From NCBI GenBank assembly GCA_023525715.1, contig CM042012.1, positions 53,621,004 to 53,685,003 on the forward strand: a DNA stretch of 64,000 nt, read 5' to 3'. Positions 28,337 through 38,779 of this stretch are shown piece by piece. The notes under the pieces were generated by a model that worked only from the letters and a program-made list of their open reading frames with translations, was not told where the DNA came from and ran no database searches. The position numbers and the translations under genes were made by a program. The first letter of the stretch is position 1; every line of letters begins with the position of its first letter. This stretch comes from Cichorium intybus (lineage: Eukaryota > Streptophyta > Magnoliopsida > Asterales > Asteraceae).

Positions 28337-28346
28337 CTATATATAC
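28337..28346 (+). promoter_or_regulatory. Putative TATA box of the SANT-protein gene
   Basis: CTATATATAC just right of the Helitron end and about 70 bp before the ATG at 28408. Confidence 0.5.
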
Positions 28347-28407
28347 ACATACATTTATAAAAATTTACATCTCTTTTACATCACTTTTCACACATACACA
28401 AACCAAA

Positions 28408-29560
28408 ATGGATCCAAACTCTCCTCACAATCAAAACCAAAACACTTCCCGACAATACCCGTCTCTCGATTCACCAACCGGTTCGTTTATGAACCTGCTA
28501 CAACAAGGATCCGGCATTCCGCAACAGAATTTGTTTCAACAACCGTTCCAACAAAACTTTTTTCAACAACCGTTTCCATACCAACAACTGTTCCCGTTCC
28601 AACCAAACGCGTTTCCTCCACAATTTCAAGGTCAATTCCAATCTTCGCAACAACAACAAGAAACACAACAACCGTCCCCCGAGCAACTACCGGAATCCGT
28701 TCCGGAAACGCAACCGGAACCCGATGAGGAACCGCCACGTAGAGGCAAAAAAAGATCAAAAAAGGTGACCACGGCTCAAAGGGGTCAACGGACTTGGAAG
28801 GAAGACGAAGAAGCGGCGTTGGCGGCGTCTTGGCTCGCGATTTCTCAAGACACGGTGACCGGGACAAACCAAACCGGCGAAACTTTATGGAATCGAATTT
28901 TAGTTCAATTTCACGAGAGGATGGGAAGAGGCGCGTACCGAAACACCGATGCTCTTTCTAGCAAGTGGCGCGATTTACGAGCGTCTTGTACGAGTTTCAA
29001 CGGCATTTACAATAATCTTTCAAAAATGCACAAAAGTGGTCGGAGCGAATTCACTGTTTTGAACACGGCACTCCAACAATATCGCGTCCAACACGGCAAT
29101 CGGGCGTTTACGCATATGAAGGCGTGGGAAGTTTTAAAAATGGGCACTAAAACCGGAAGTTCTTACACAATCGTCAGGATCGAACAAACGCTCGAGAACA
29201 TCCGAGTCGACCGAACAAACCCAACATTCCGACGGACGTACCGAGTTCAATCTAAACGACGAGTTTGAAGAAAACGAAGGCGAAGCGGAAGAAACACCGG
29301 AACGAACACCTCGACGGCCACAAGGGAGAGATAAAGGAAAGCGAGCGGCCTCGTCTTCGGGTAAAAACGTACCCGACGTGGACGAGTTTTCGTATTTCAA
29401 ATCGACGTTGGACGAACACCTCGAAGTTCAAAAAGCAAAACTACGAATTAAAGAGGAGGTAAAACGTCAAAACGAACTCGTAACCGACATGAACATTTTG
29501 CGTATGCCCGCACACGACGTCGAACCCGAGGACCTCGAAATGATCCGCCAAATCAAATGA
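28408..29560 (+). pseudogene. Harbinger-associated SANT/Myb-like protein, one frameshift
   Basis: The N-terminal 100 residues are Gln/Pro/Phe-rich (QNLFQQPFQQN). A basic stretch RRGKKRSKK follows, then a Myb/SANT-like domain (RTWKEDEEAALAASWLAIS ... LWNRILVQFHERM ... YRNTDALSSKWRDLRAS). In PIF/Harbinger transposition this protein binds DNA and assists the transposase. Automated databases often mislabel this group as glutathione S-transferase-like. A frameshift near 29150 moves the C terminus one frame on, where EFNLNDEFEENEGEAE to DLEMIRQIK (stop at 29560) is intact and contains the family's C-terminal coiled region. The ATG at 28408 has a good leader context. Confidence 0.85.
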
Positions 29561-30000
29561 GAAATTCGCGAAAAATATCAACGCAACCAAAACAATCCTC
29601 GAAATGATCCGTAATTTTAGTTTTTAGGTTTTCTATTTTTAATTATTAGGAATTGTAATTTTTATTTTTAGGATTTGTAGTTTTAATTTTTTAGGATTGG
29701 TAATTTTTAATTTTTAAGAATTTGTAATGTTTTTTTTAATTTTAATGAAATTTGAATTTTTATGAATTTAATTTATGTTTGTATTTATATTAAATCATAA
29801 AAAATGAAATGAAGTTCTATTAAAAATAAATCAAAAAGAAATTAATTAGATGATGTGGAGTGGTGGGTATTTCCTTGGTGGTGTGGTAAGCAAGTGGGGT
29901 GACGTGTCGGTGACGTGGTAGCACTTTTGATGTGGGAACCAAGTGAGGTACTCCTCATAGCCTAAATGCACCACGGTTATAGTATATTAAATTATAAATA

Positions 30001-30250
30001 GAGTAAATTACAGTATTGGTCCCTGTATTTTGGTCCAACTTTCAATTTTAATCCAAATTTTGAATTTTTACTTTATGGGTCCTCAAGGTTTGAGTTAGCT
30101 TGCAGTTTTGGTTCCTTGGCCTGGTAAAAAAACCAATTTACCCTTTTAATTTCTTTTTATTTTTCTTTTAATATATATTTATTAAATGAATTAAAAAAAA
30201 AGAAAAAAAACTTTAACCCCCCCACTCTTTGGTATCTCTCTCTCAACCCT
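30001..30250 (+). repeat. Left terminal inverted repeat of the Pack-MULE
   Basis: It contains TTTTTACTTTATGGGTCCTC and AAGGTTTGAGTTA and ends in a C/CT-rich stretch. The reverse complement of 31123-31372 matches it with scattered differences. Confidence 0.9.
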
Positions 30251-30417
30251 CTGCACATATGTGTTGTTTGTTACCGGATTTGAAACCTAACCCCACTATC
30301 TTCGCTTCAATGTATCACGAGGTCCATCACTATCTTCGCTTCAACGGGGACACGATGGTGGCGAGGAAGATTCGAATCAAATCGGAGAAACGTGGACAAA
30401 TCAATACCCAAACAAGC

Positions 30418-30765
30418 ATGAAGATCATGGTGGCTGTAAAGCGTGTTGTTGACTACGCCGTCAAGATCCGAATCAAATCGTACAAGGTAAACACCTCAGA
30501 TTCCAAAACCTAAATCCTAATTTCCCCAAATTTGGAAAAGTTATCAAAACAATTTCATTCAATTTGGTTATAGATCGGGGTAGAGACATGCATCAAATAT
30601 GAAGATGTCGATGAACCCTTTTTGTGAAATAGCTCTTGAAGAAGCTCTTAAAATCAAGGAATCCAAATTTGCTTCGGAGGTGATCGTCGTGAGTATCGGT
30701 CCAGCTCAATGCATTGATACTTTCCGCACCGGCCTAGCCATGGGTGCCGACCGTGCAATTACCAG
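30418..30765 (+). pseudogene. ETFB: Captured fragment of electron transfer flavoprotein beta subunit
   Basis: Exon 1 reads MKIMVAVKRVVDYAVKIRIK (30418-30486), the N terminus of ETF-beta. An 87-bp GT-AG intron follows (30487-30573). Exon 2 holds GVET and, after a small frameshift near 30590, KMSMNPFCEIALEEALKIKE, SEVIVVSIGPAQCIDTFRTG and LAMGADRAI. In mitochondria ETF-beta and ETF-alpha pass electrons from dehydrogenases to ETF-ubiquinone oxidoreductase. Only about the first third of the usual 250 or so residues is present. The retained intron shows DNA-level capture. It is a fragment and not expected to work as ETF. Confidence 0.88.
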
Positions 30766-31122
30766 TAATCGGAGTTCTCGAACACAAGAAAGGGAAAAGA
30801 TCTAAGAGGTGGGAAGTGAGAACTGCATAATCTGCAATCTTTTGATTCGTAGTTGAAAATAGATTTGACTTATGATTATTTAGAGAGTGCGATTTCAAAG
30901 TAGGACTATGGAAAAGGAAAAGGGTTTACGATTTGAACTTTTTGAGAAATGGGCATAATGGTCAAATAGTTTTGGCATGTTCTTAAGGGGGACCTAAACG
31001 GTACTGTTATAAATGGGTTGGAAATAAGAAAAGTTCTGATTACCGGAAAATGATGAGAGGCAGAGAAAAGGGGAACAAAGGGAGGTGGCAGGTTAGAGAG
31101 AGAGAGAGAGGGGGGGGGGGAG

Positions 31123-31372
31123 AAAGAGAGATATCAGAGAGTGGGTGGGTGGGTGGGGTAAATTTTTTTTCTTTTTTTAATTCATTTAATAAATAATATA
31201 TTAAAAGAAAATTAAAAAAATAAATTAAAAGGTTAAATTGGTCTTTTTACATGGCCAAGAGACCAAAACTGCAAGGTAACTCAAACCTTGAGGACCCATA
31301 AAGTAAAAATCCAAAAGTTTGACTAAAATTGAAAATTAGACCAAAACACACGGACCAAAACTAGACTTACTC
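31123..31372 (-). repeat. Right terminal inverted repeat of the Pack-MULE
   Basis: Inverted match to 30001-30250. The inner end contains (GA)n, (G)n and (GTGG)n runs. Confidence 0.9.
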
Positions 31373-31612
31373 TTATAAATATATCATAGACAATGTGATA
31401 ACTCATAATACATATAATTCAGTAATTCACAATTCACAATCAAGCATGTAGACTCAATGTGATGCGCATCCAGTTTTCGTGCAGATAGCCGTGAGTTCAC
31501 ATTGATTTTACAAGTCTCACTCGCTTGAAGACTAGATTGTCACTTTTCGTCTTTTCCGACTTCACGTTTCCTAGCTAAAAATAATGAGTAATAACAAGTA
31601 CTTGTTATATTA

Positions 31613-32052
31613 GGGTTAATGACTTGAGAAGGTAATATACTTTTGCAAATGTTCACATTTAGGTAACATTGTTTTTTGTGTGCACATTTAGGTAACATGC
31701 TTGTTATACTTGTTCAGAAACAGGTAACAATGTTTTTTTTGTGCATATTTAGGTAACATACTTGTTATACTTGTTCAAAAACAGGTAACAATGTTTTTTT
31801 GTTCACGTTTAGGTAACAATATTGTTCACATTTATGTAACAATATTCTTACCTAAATGTGAACAAAAAAAACATTGTTACCCGTTTTTGAACAAGTATAA
31901 CAACTATGTTACCTAAAGGTGTACAAAAAAACATTGTTACCTAAATATGAACAAGTATAACAAGTATGTTACCTAAATATACACAAAAAAAAATAATGTT
32001 ACCTAAATGTGAACATTTGCAAAAGTATATTACCCTCTCAAGTCATTAACTC
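31613..32052. mobile_element. Foldback MITE with 9-bp target duplication (MULE type)
   Basis: The flanks are identical GTTATATTA at 31604-31612 and 32053-32061. The termini GGGTTAATGACTTGAG and (reverse complement) GAGTTAATGACTTGAG continue as a near-perfect palindrome over the whole 440 bp. Each arm is built of direct repeats of a CACATTTAGGTAACA unit. No coding capacity. Confidence 0.9.
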
Positions 32053-32158
32053 GTTATATTATTGTTCATCTCATCAAATGCCAAACGGAAGTTTACTAAC
32101 TTCTCTAATCTTTTCCATTAAAGAAACATGATTTCCATCAGATTTTCACATTCATTTT

Positions 32159-33226
32159 TGTTAGAACTAGAAGTCAAATCGTTGACCAACTCGTAGTTTG
32201 ATATGTTAGGATTGTATTATCAAACTTCTTATTTTGATGGAATGAAATTACTTTTGTATGAATGTTTTTAAGTAATGAACGAAATCTTATGTCTTATGTA
32301 TATTGTTAATGTATATCTCGGATAAGGCATGTTCTGATAATATTGTAACTATCCGAAATCCAGTATTGGATTTCGGACCATAAAAGAAAATCAGAATCAG
32401 CGAGTATCTCACCCAGAAGAAAGGATTCTGATGACCTCATTCAGAACTAACTCGGAATCAAGACATCCTCTACTGTATTTCCAAAGACACTCTGATCAAA
32501 TCAGCCAGGACTCCGAAATCCAATGTAGATTTCGGACTATCAATATCAATATATCAATGGAAATATCACACTTAAGCATTCAACAAAGAAGACTGAAGAC
32601 CAAAGAATGTCAAGAAGATAAGGCAAGGGATAAGCACCTAAACTTATAGGATATGATTAGACTAGATCAAGCGTGGTCCTCTAGAAGCATGTCTGTTGTA
32701 CTTTAGAGTATTATTATATTATAGACAAGCCACCCTAGTCTGACATTGTATTTTTATATTAGATTCATATTTTCTTATCTGACTGAAGAGAGACGTGTTG
32801 TCTCCTCTTCAGTCCATAGGTTATTATCTGAAGGTCCTCCCTTAGTCTATAAAAGGGAGACCAAGTTCATCTTCAGTCCTCATGGTTTTGAGAGACTTTG
32901 TGTAACACTTTCACTTATCAATACAATCTCTCATTCTATCAACTCTTACTCTCTCATCTGCATTTCTTATTGTTTTTACATTTCTTGCACCCTTCAATTC
33001 TAGTCCTTACATTTCCAAGATATATAACTGCTAGTCTTTATTATTATTTATTGTTGAGCTATTAAGATCTATTCTAAGTATTAATCCTTATAATTCCGCA
33101 ACCAAATCAAGTCTTCGGACTTGTCCATTTCAAGTCTCAGGACTTGTCCCTCCGAAACTTACATTTCGGATCTTTACATTCCGCAATCTTCATTTCCGCA
33201 CTTACTTAGAATATTTGGCGACAACA
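32159..33226 (+). mobile_element. 5' LTR of the SIRE-type element
   Basis: 1068 bp, TGTTAGAAC to GACAACA, followed after two bases by the primer site. A 50-bp segment with CAAGTCTCAGGACTTGTCC (about 33133-33180) is absent from the 3' LTR. Confidence 0.93.
32847..32856 (+). promoter_or_regulatory. TATA box of the SIRE-type 5' LTR
   Basis: CTATAAAAGG, preserved at 58730-58739 in the 3' LTR. Confidence 0.75.
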
Positions 33227-33228
33227 AT

Positions 33229-33241
33229 TGGTATCAGAGCC
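33229..33241 (+). other. Primer-binding site, initiator Met tRNA type
   Basis: TGGTATCAGAGCC two bases after the 5' LTR end, the standard copia primer site. Confidence 0.92.
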
Positions 33242-33403
33242 TGAATAGCTATCTATAAGATTCTAAGCGTCTAGTTTGCTCAAAACCCTGGCTGAAGCAA
33301 CAACCTTAGAACCCTCTGTAGATCATTGCATGCAATTATAGCTCACACTCCTAATATTATCTCTTACATCTCAAAATAGTTCGAAATCTCCTTCTCTCTC
33401 ATC

Positions 33404-35041
33404 ATGCAGATGAACTACTCTTTGAATGTTGCTAACAGCATTGGAGGCTCTAATCGAGCTCCTATACTTATTCCTACTGAGTACAATGGCTGGGCATCTC
33501 GTATGCGCAACTACTTCAAAACCAAAGGCAAAGACATTCGGCGTTCGGTTGAAGAAGGACCTCAACTTCCAACGTTCACTCCTAGACCCAACACGGCTGA
33601 AGAAGCACTAGGTGGCATTTCTCAACCAAGGCTAACACCCTTGGATATTGAGAAAATGGATAATGACCAAATTGCCTTCACTGAAATCCAATGTGGAATA
33701 CCTCCAGAACTCTTCGATCTCATACAAAACTGTACAATAGCTCAACAGATCTGGGTTCTTCTACAAAACATGTTCTTAGGAAAAGAAGAGGCAAAGGATC
33801 AAAAGTTGGTGTCAAGTGTGTCAGACCATACGCACTTCTCAACATTTTCCGGAGAATCATTAAGTCAAGCTTTCACCCGGTTCTCCATAATCGTCACCAG
33901 ACTCCTAAGTTCAGGAGCAGAAAGAACCAATCAAGAAATCAATCTTCGATTTCTTGAAGGGCTCGGAAAAGACTGGGTACTTGTCAAAATGATTCTTCAG
34001 GATTCTGGCAAACTAAAAACATTCAACATATACCGGCTATACAACAATCTCATCGGACAAGAACAAGATATCAAGGGCAATCAGCAACTTCAACTTAGTG
34101 GACCTCAAGCCTTAGTTGCTGAGCAAAACTATCAGACGAGAGATAACACCTCTCAGCAACAAACCAATCCAAACTCCAATAGCCCTCAGATCATTCTAGC
34201 CCAGAATTCGCCTCAGTTTCAACAAACAAACTCTATACCTTCATACCATCCCTCTCAACCTCAAATCTCTTACCCTTCAAACTACCAAACTCCAACAAAA
34301 CAAAACCAATCCTCATCAATCTCACAACCATCCATTCAGTCTAAATCTCCTACCCTTGCACTACCAGCTCCAGTGCAAACTTCTGACTCACACTACTCAG
34401 AATACGACGAAGCTGAAGAAGCAATATATCAACATGAGATCGCATTGATTAGTCAGAAATTTAACAGGATACCATCCTACTCTGGCACCAAAAAGAACTA
34501 TCGTCCTTCCAATCAAAACGGAGGATCTCAACCCAGAAATAACTATCAAAGAGGACATCAGAGCTTCAGTCAAAATCGTAACTACCAGAAGCCCAAAGAT
34601 CAGCAACAAGAAAAAACAAAGCCAGACCCAGCTATCAGCACCAATCTAGCTCCAACTTCTGAAAAGAAGGAATCAGATGTAATCAAATGTCACAACTGCG
34701 GAGGACTATGGCACTATGCTGCTGACTGCCGAGCACCAAGAAACTATCGAAAGGCGAAAGAAGAAGAAAAAGTCAAAGCATTCATAGCTTCCGGAAATGT
34801 CGAGATCTGGTCCTCAGGAGATGATGATGAGCAGTTTGAAAATAAGAGAAAACGAGGAAAAGGATTTGGAGAATGCATGATGGTACAGGCAAGTCGAGAA
34901 ACTCCAATCCCAGGTCTGGCAAGTTCCAAACATTCTGAGAACATCGCTGAATCCTCGTCTTCCTACACACCAAAGAACTATGCCTTCATGGTCAATCACA
35001 AGACAGGAAAAGGTGTAAGTATCGTCGAACAGATGCCTTAG
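33404..35041 (+). CDS. gag: SIRE/Maximus-type Gag
   Basis: A 545-residue frame from the first ATG after the leader. The N terminus (PILIPTEYNGWASRMRNYFK) and gag core (QIWVLLQNMFLGKEEAK, FTRFSIIVTRLLSSGAE, INLRFLEGLGKDW) match the copia gag family that forms the particle. A Gln/Pro/Ser-rich linker spans about residues 240-330. A CX2CX4HX4C zinc knuckle, CHNCGGLWHYAADC, lies at about residues 428-441. The frame is intact. Its last codons come from a local frameshift near 35000, after which the protease continues in another frame. Confidence 0.92.
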   Translation: MQMNYSLNVANSIGGSNRAPILIPTEYNGWASRMRNYFKTKGKDIRRSVEEGPQLPTFTPRPNTAEEALGGISQPRLTPLDIEKMDNDQIAFTEIQCGIPPELFDLIQNCTIAQQIWVLLQNMFLGKEEAKDQKLVSSVSDHTHFSTFSGESLSQAFTRFSIIVTRLLSSGAERTNQEINLRFLEGLGKDWVLVKMILQDSGKLKTFNIYRLYNNLIGQEQDIKGNQQLQLSGPQALVAEQNYQTRDNTSQQQTNPNSNSPQIILAQNSPQFQQTNSIPSYHPSQPQISYPSNYQTPTKQNQSSSISQPSIQSKSPTLALPAPVQTSDSHYSEYDEAEEAIYQHEIALISQKFNRIPSYSGTKKNYRPSNQNGGSQPRNNYQRGHQSFSQNRNYQKPKDQQQEKTKPDPAISTNLAPTSEKKESDVIKCHNCGGLWHYAADCRAPRNYRKAKEEEKVKAFIASGNVEIWSSGDDDEQFENKRKRGKGFGECMMVQASRETPIPGLASSKHSENIAESSSSYTPKNYAFMVNHKTGKGVSIVEQMP

Positions 35042-35431
35042 CTGCTTATCAGCGGGTTCTGGAAGAAAGAGATGATGGGTATGACGAGGTGTTGAAGTTG
35101 AAAAGTAGACTTGAAGATAAAAAGTTATTTTTTGATAAGCTTACCGCTGATTTGAAGATCGAACAAACTTCTAGGACTTTGTTAGAAAACTCAAATCAAC
35201 TTTTGACATCACAAAGGGATTTAGCCCGAAGTGATAATGCATTTAGCACGGAAGAGCAGCATGACGAATGGTTAATAGATAGTGCCTGCTCAATGCACAT
35301 GATCGGAAGATTGGAGTTTCTAAGAGATTACAGAGAAATCAATTTTGGAGGATACGTCACATTCGGAAATGACACAAACGGCATTATCAAAGGCTATGGT
35401 GTACTGACAAACGAAAACTTTACCATTCAAA
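35005..35431 (+). pseudogene. Copia protease, shifted out of frame at both ends
   Basis: The segment reads YRRTDALAAYQRVLEERDD, a coiled stretch, then the protease core EWLIDSACSMHM, with DSAC in place of the usual D-S/T-G-C/A, and GGYVTFGNDTNGIIKGYG. It lies in frame 1, while gag before it and integrase/RT after it are both in frame 2. A one-base loss near 35000 and an extra base near 35432 (GTCGGCC in IQKVAYV) explain this, so the two shifts compensate. Confidence 0.82.
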
Positions 35432-35434
35432 AAG

Positions 35435-38400
35435 TCGGCCTACGTTCTCGGACTTAAACATAATCTCATAAGTGTAGGCCAACTAGTAAGTACAGGTCTC
35501 CGAGTTGAATTCGACAATGAATTCAGCTACATTATGACTGGCAACAGAGACAGATGTCTAATCCGATCACCAAGACAAATCACTATGTTCCCTTTGGACA
35601 TCACTATGTTTCCTGGAAAACCAAGACTTTGCTTACTGTCAAAAGCACATTCCGAAATCAGTTGGTTATGGCATCGGAAACTTGCTCATCTAAACTTCCG
35701 ATACATGAATCAATTGGTAACAGGAGAAATGGTCAAAGGAATGCCACTTTTGAGGTTTGACAATAACAACTTATGTGCAGCATGCGCATTTGGCAAACAA
35801 AAGAAGAAACCTCACAAATCAATCACAGACTCAGGCATCACCCGTCCACTAGAACTTCTTCATATGGACCTCCGTGGTCCTTCGACAGTTGCTAGTATAA
35901 ATCACAAGAAGTTTATCCTGGTTATCGTGGATGACTACTCCCGATTCACCTGGGTATTATTCTTAAGATTAAAATCAGACACCTTTCCAGAACTCAGAAA
36001 CTTTATTACATCAATCGAACTTAAAGTTCAACTTCTAGTAAGACGAATCCGAAGTGACAATGGAACCGAGTTCAACAACAAGCAAATTGAAGAGTTTCTG
36101 ACATCCAAAGGAATAGAGCACAATTTCTCAGCACCATACACACCTCAGCAAAATGGCTTCGTTGAAAGAAGAAACAGAACTTTAGTGGAAGCAGCCCGAT
36201 CAATGCTGAACTTTGCAAATCTTCCTCTAATCTTCTGGGCAGAATCAATAGCTACTGCATGCTTTGTTCAAAATCGATCAATTATCAACAAAAGATTACA
36301 AATGACTCCCTATGAAGTATTAAACGGCAGAAAACCAAATGTCAAATTCTTTCATATATTTGGCCGCCGATGCTTCATTAAAAATAACAAAGATCATTTG
36401 GGAAAATTTGCACCCAAAAGTGATGAAGCAATATTCATGGGATACTCATCAAAATCAGTAGCCTATCGTGTTCTAAACAAGAGAACACGAGTAATAGAAG
36501 AAAGTTTTGACATAGAATTCGACGATCAATACCAATGGAGAAAGAAGAATCAAGATATTCTATATGTAATGGAAAATGATGTTCCAGTGGGACACCGACC
36601 CATTCATACAGTTGAAATTGATTACGACTTACTCTTTTATCCATCAGAAACAGCAAAAGAAGCCGAAATCATTCACTCTCCTGATGCAATTCAGCAAATC
36701 ATCTCAGCATCAGGACCAACCACTTCTTCTGATCAGACCACATCCGAAAATCAAATAGACCTTCCAATACACACTCCAACTATCGAGGGGGAGCCTATGC
36801 TCCTTTCTCCCAATCATCAAAATCAGAAGGAACCCTTATACACAGCAACCTCTGAGGGGGAGTCTAGACTCCCTAAACATGTTGATGGGATTCCCCAATC
36901 CGAGGGAGACCATCAACACTCAGAAGATACCTTGTCAGCAGATACCCCATCAGAAAATGTCATAACCCACTCTCCCGATGTCATGATCAACAATCCACTG
37001 GTAGTTACATTTGAAACGAATGAGAACACATCATCCGAAGAATCACAAATCCAAAACACATCTCCAGACCAAAATACTTTCATTCAAGATGTCCCACCTC
37101 GCATTTCTGATCCAGCCCTTCACCCACGATTACACAAATGGACTCGGAGTCATCCTCCAAACCAAATCATCGGAAATCCTTCATCCAAAGTTCAAACAAG
37201 ATCAAAGAAATCAATTCAGGATGAATGTCACTATGCCGCATATATCAGCAAAGTCAAACCCAAGACAGTCCTTGATGCTTTAGACGACGATGATTGGATC
37301 AAAGCCATGCAAGAAGAACTATCAGAATTTAAGAGAAATAATGTTTGGGATCTTGTTCCGAGACCTTCCAATCACCGAGTCATAGGTACCAGATGGGTTT
37401 TCCGAAACAAACTTGATGACATGGGCACTGGAGTCAGAAACAAAGCCAGATTAGTGGCTAAAGGTTATAGTCCGATCGAAGGACTTGACTACGATGAGAC
37501 GTATGCACCAGTAGCAAGACTAGAAGCCATTCGGATCTTCCTAGCATGTGCCGCACATAAAAACATCATTGTACATCAGATGGATGTTAAAAGTGCATTT
37601 CTTCAAGGTGATCTCCAAGAAACAGTCTATCTTCAACAGCCTCCTGGCTTTGAAGATCTATCTCGACCCAACCATGTGTACCGTCTGACTAAGGCAGTAT
37701 ACGACTTAAAACAATCACCCAGAGCTTGGTATGAAACACTATCTACCTTTTTAGTCTCATCAGGCTACAGAAGACGAGTCATTGATCTAACATTCTTTGT
37801 CCGATCCCATCAAAATCACATTATGATCGTACAAGTCTATGTAGACGATATCATCTTCGGATCAACTAATCAAGCAAAGGTTGATGAATTCGCAAAAGTT
37901 ATGACTGACAAATTCCACATGAGCATGAATCGAGAGATAAACTTCTTCCTAGGCCTTCAAATCAAACAAACAAGTCAAGAAAAATATACAAATGAACTTC
38001 TGAAGAAATTTTCTCTTGAAAATTGCTCTACTACCAAGGTTCCAATTTCCACCAATCATAAACTCTTTGCAGACCCCGAAGGCGAGTCAGTAGATCACAA
38101 GTTATATCGAGGAATGATAGGCTCACTATTATACTTAACTGCAAGTAGGCCCGATATTATGTTTTCAACTTGCCTGTGTGCGAGATATCAAGCTGCTCCG
38201 AAAGCATCACATTTGACAGCAGTTAAACAAATTTTCAAATATCTGAAAGGCACTAAGGCAATGGGACTATGGTATCCAATCGAAGACAACTTCAAACTCC
38301 AAGCATTCACCGATTCGGACCATGCAGGATGCAAATTAGATCGGAAAAGCACATCCGGAGGCTGTCAATTCCTTGGTGGAAGATTACTCAGCTGGTCCTC

Positions 38401-38779
38401 CAAGAAACAAAACTGTGTCGCCTTATCATCAGCAGAAGCAGAATATGTGGCTGCATCCACCTGCTCACAAGTTCTCTGGATGAAAACTCAGCTAATGGAT
38501 TATAGCTATCGATTCCTTCAAGTTCCTATCTATTGTGACTCCAAGAGTGCCATAGCAATTTCTCACAATCCTATTCAGCACTCGATGACTAAACACATCG
38601 ATCTGAGATATCACTTCATTAAGGATCAAATCTTAAAAGGTAACATCGAATTATATTTCATTCCTACCGATGAACAAGTAGCTGATGTCTTTACAAAAGC
38701 CTTAGATTCCACAAAATTCAACAATTTTCTGGACAAGTTGGGTATGCTAAATCCTGACTCTAACTTCTTCCGAGAATGA
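35435..38779 (+). CDS. pol: Copia integrase, reverse transcriptase and RNase H
   Basis: It reads on from AYVLGLKHNLISVGQL without a stop to 38779. Counting from the internal Met at 35534: the integrase zinc domain H-X3-H ... C-X2-C (WHRKLAHLN, CAACAFGKQ) at about 47-88; the integrase core with D in HMDLRGP (about 112), D in RSDNGTEF (about 176) and E about 36 residues later; RT with QMDVKSAFLQGDL (about 680) and catalytic YVDDIIFGS (about 769); and RNase H with TDSDHAGC (about 927), SSAEAEYVA and HIDLRYHFIKD. All catalytic residues I can check are present. It was made as part of a Gag-Pol polyprotein; only the upstream protease shift separates it from gag. Confidence 0.92.
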   Translation, partial: SAYVLGLKHNLISVGQLVSTGLRVEFDNEFSYIMTGNRDRCLIRSPRQITMFPLDITMFPGKPRLCLLSKAHSEISWLWHRKLAHLNFRYMNQLVTGEMVKGMPLLRFDNNNLCAACAFGKQKKKPHKSITDSGITRPLELLHMDLRGPSTVASINHKKFILVIVDDYSRFTWVLFLRLKSDTFPELRNFITSIELKVQLLVRRIRSDNGTEFNNKQIEEFLTSKGIEHNFSAPYTPQQNGFVERRNRTLVEAARSMLNFANLPLIFWAESIATACFVQNRSIINKRLQMTPYEVLNGRKPNVKFFHIFGRRCFIKNNKDHLGKFAPKSDEAIFMGYSSKSVAYRVLNKRTRVIEESFDIEFDDQYQWRKKNQDILYVMENDVPVGHRPIHTVEIDYDLLFYPSETAKEAEIIHSPDAIQQIISASGPTTSSDQTTSENQIDLPIHTPTIEGEPMLLSPNHQNQKEPLYTATSEGESRLPKHVDGIPQSEGDHQHSEDTLSADTPSENVITHSPDVMINNPLVVTFETNENTSSEESQIQNTSPDQNTFIQDVPPRISDPALHPRLHKWTRSHPPNQIIGNPSSKVQTRSKKSIQDECHYAAYISKVKPKTVLDALDDDDWIKAMQEELSEFKRNNVWDLVPRPSNHRVIGTRWVFRNKLDDMGTGVRNKARLVAKGYSPIEGLDYDETYAPVARLEAIRIFLACAAHKNIIVHQMDVKSAFLQGDLQETVYLQQPPGFEDLSRPNHVYRLTKAVYDLKQSPRAWYETLSTFLVSSGYRRRVIDLTFFVRSHQNHIMIVQVYVDDIIFGSTNQAKVDEFAKVMTDKFHMSMNREINFFLGLQIKQTSQEKYTNELLKKFSLENCSTTKVPISTNHKLFADPEGESVDHKLYRGMIGSLLYLTASRPDIMFSTCLCARYQAAPKASHLTAVKQIFKYLKGTKAMGLWYPIEDNFKLQAFTDSDHAGCKLDRKSTSGGCQFLGGRLLSWSSKKQNCVALSSAEAEYVAASTCSQVLWMKTQLMDYSYRFLQVPIYCDSKSAIAISHNPIQHSMTKHIDLRYHFIKDQILKGNIELYFIPTDEQVADVFTKALDSTKFNNFLDKLGMLNPDSNFFRE

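Larger units (their letters stand above)
27618..29962 (+). mobile_element. PIF/Harbinger-like element lacking a transposase
   Basis: It contains the SANT/Myb-like second protein typical of plant PIF/Harbinger elements but no DDE transposase frame. Candidate termini are GACTATCGGGAATAC on the left and, as reverse complement of the right end, GGCTATGAGGAGTAC, flanked by TTA and TAA. These resemble the family's 3-bp TWA duplication but are not identical. GTGG/CACC-rich subterminal blocks lie at both ends. A Helitron is nested in the promoter. The boundaries are less certain than the identity. Confidence 0.6.
30001..31372. mobile_element. Pack-MULE carrying an ETF-beta gene fragment
   Basis: The flanks are identical 9-mers, TTATAAATA at 29992-30000 and 31373-31381, the target duplication length of Mutator-like elements. 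Long terminal inverted repeats of about 220-250 bp begin GAGTAAATTACAGTATTGGTCC-like on the left and GAGTAAGTCTAGTTTTGGTC on the right. Between them lies a fragment of a host gene for the beta subunit of electron transfer flavoprotein, and there is no transposase. This is the definition of a Pack-MULE. Confidence 0.93.

Noticed and set aside
28408..29268. Possible glutathione S-transferase gene
   Set aside because: Homologues often carry that database label, but the domain is SANT/Myb-like and the context is a Harbinger element; no GST fold motif.
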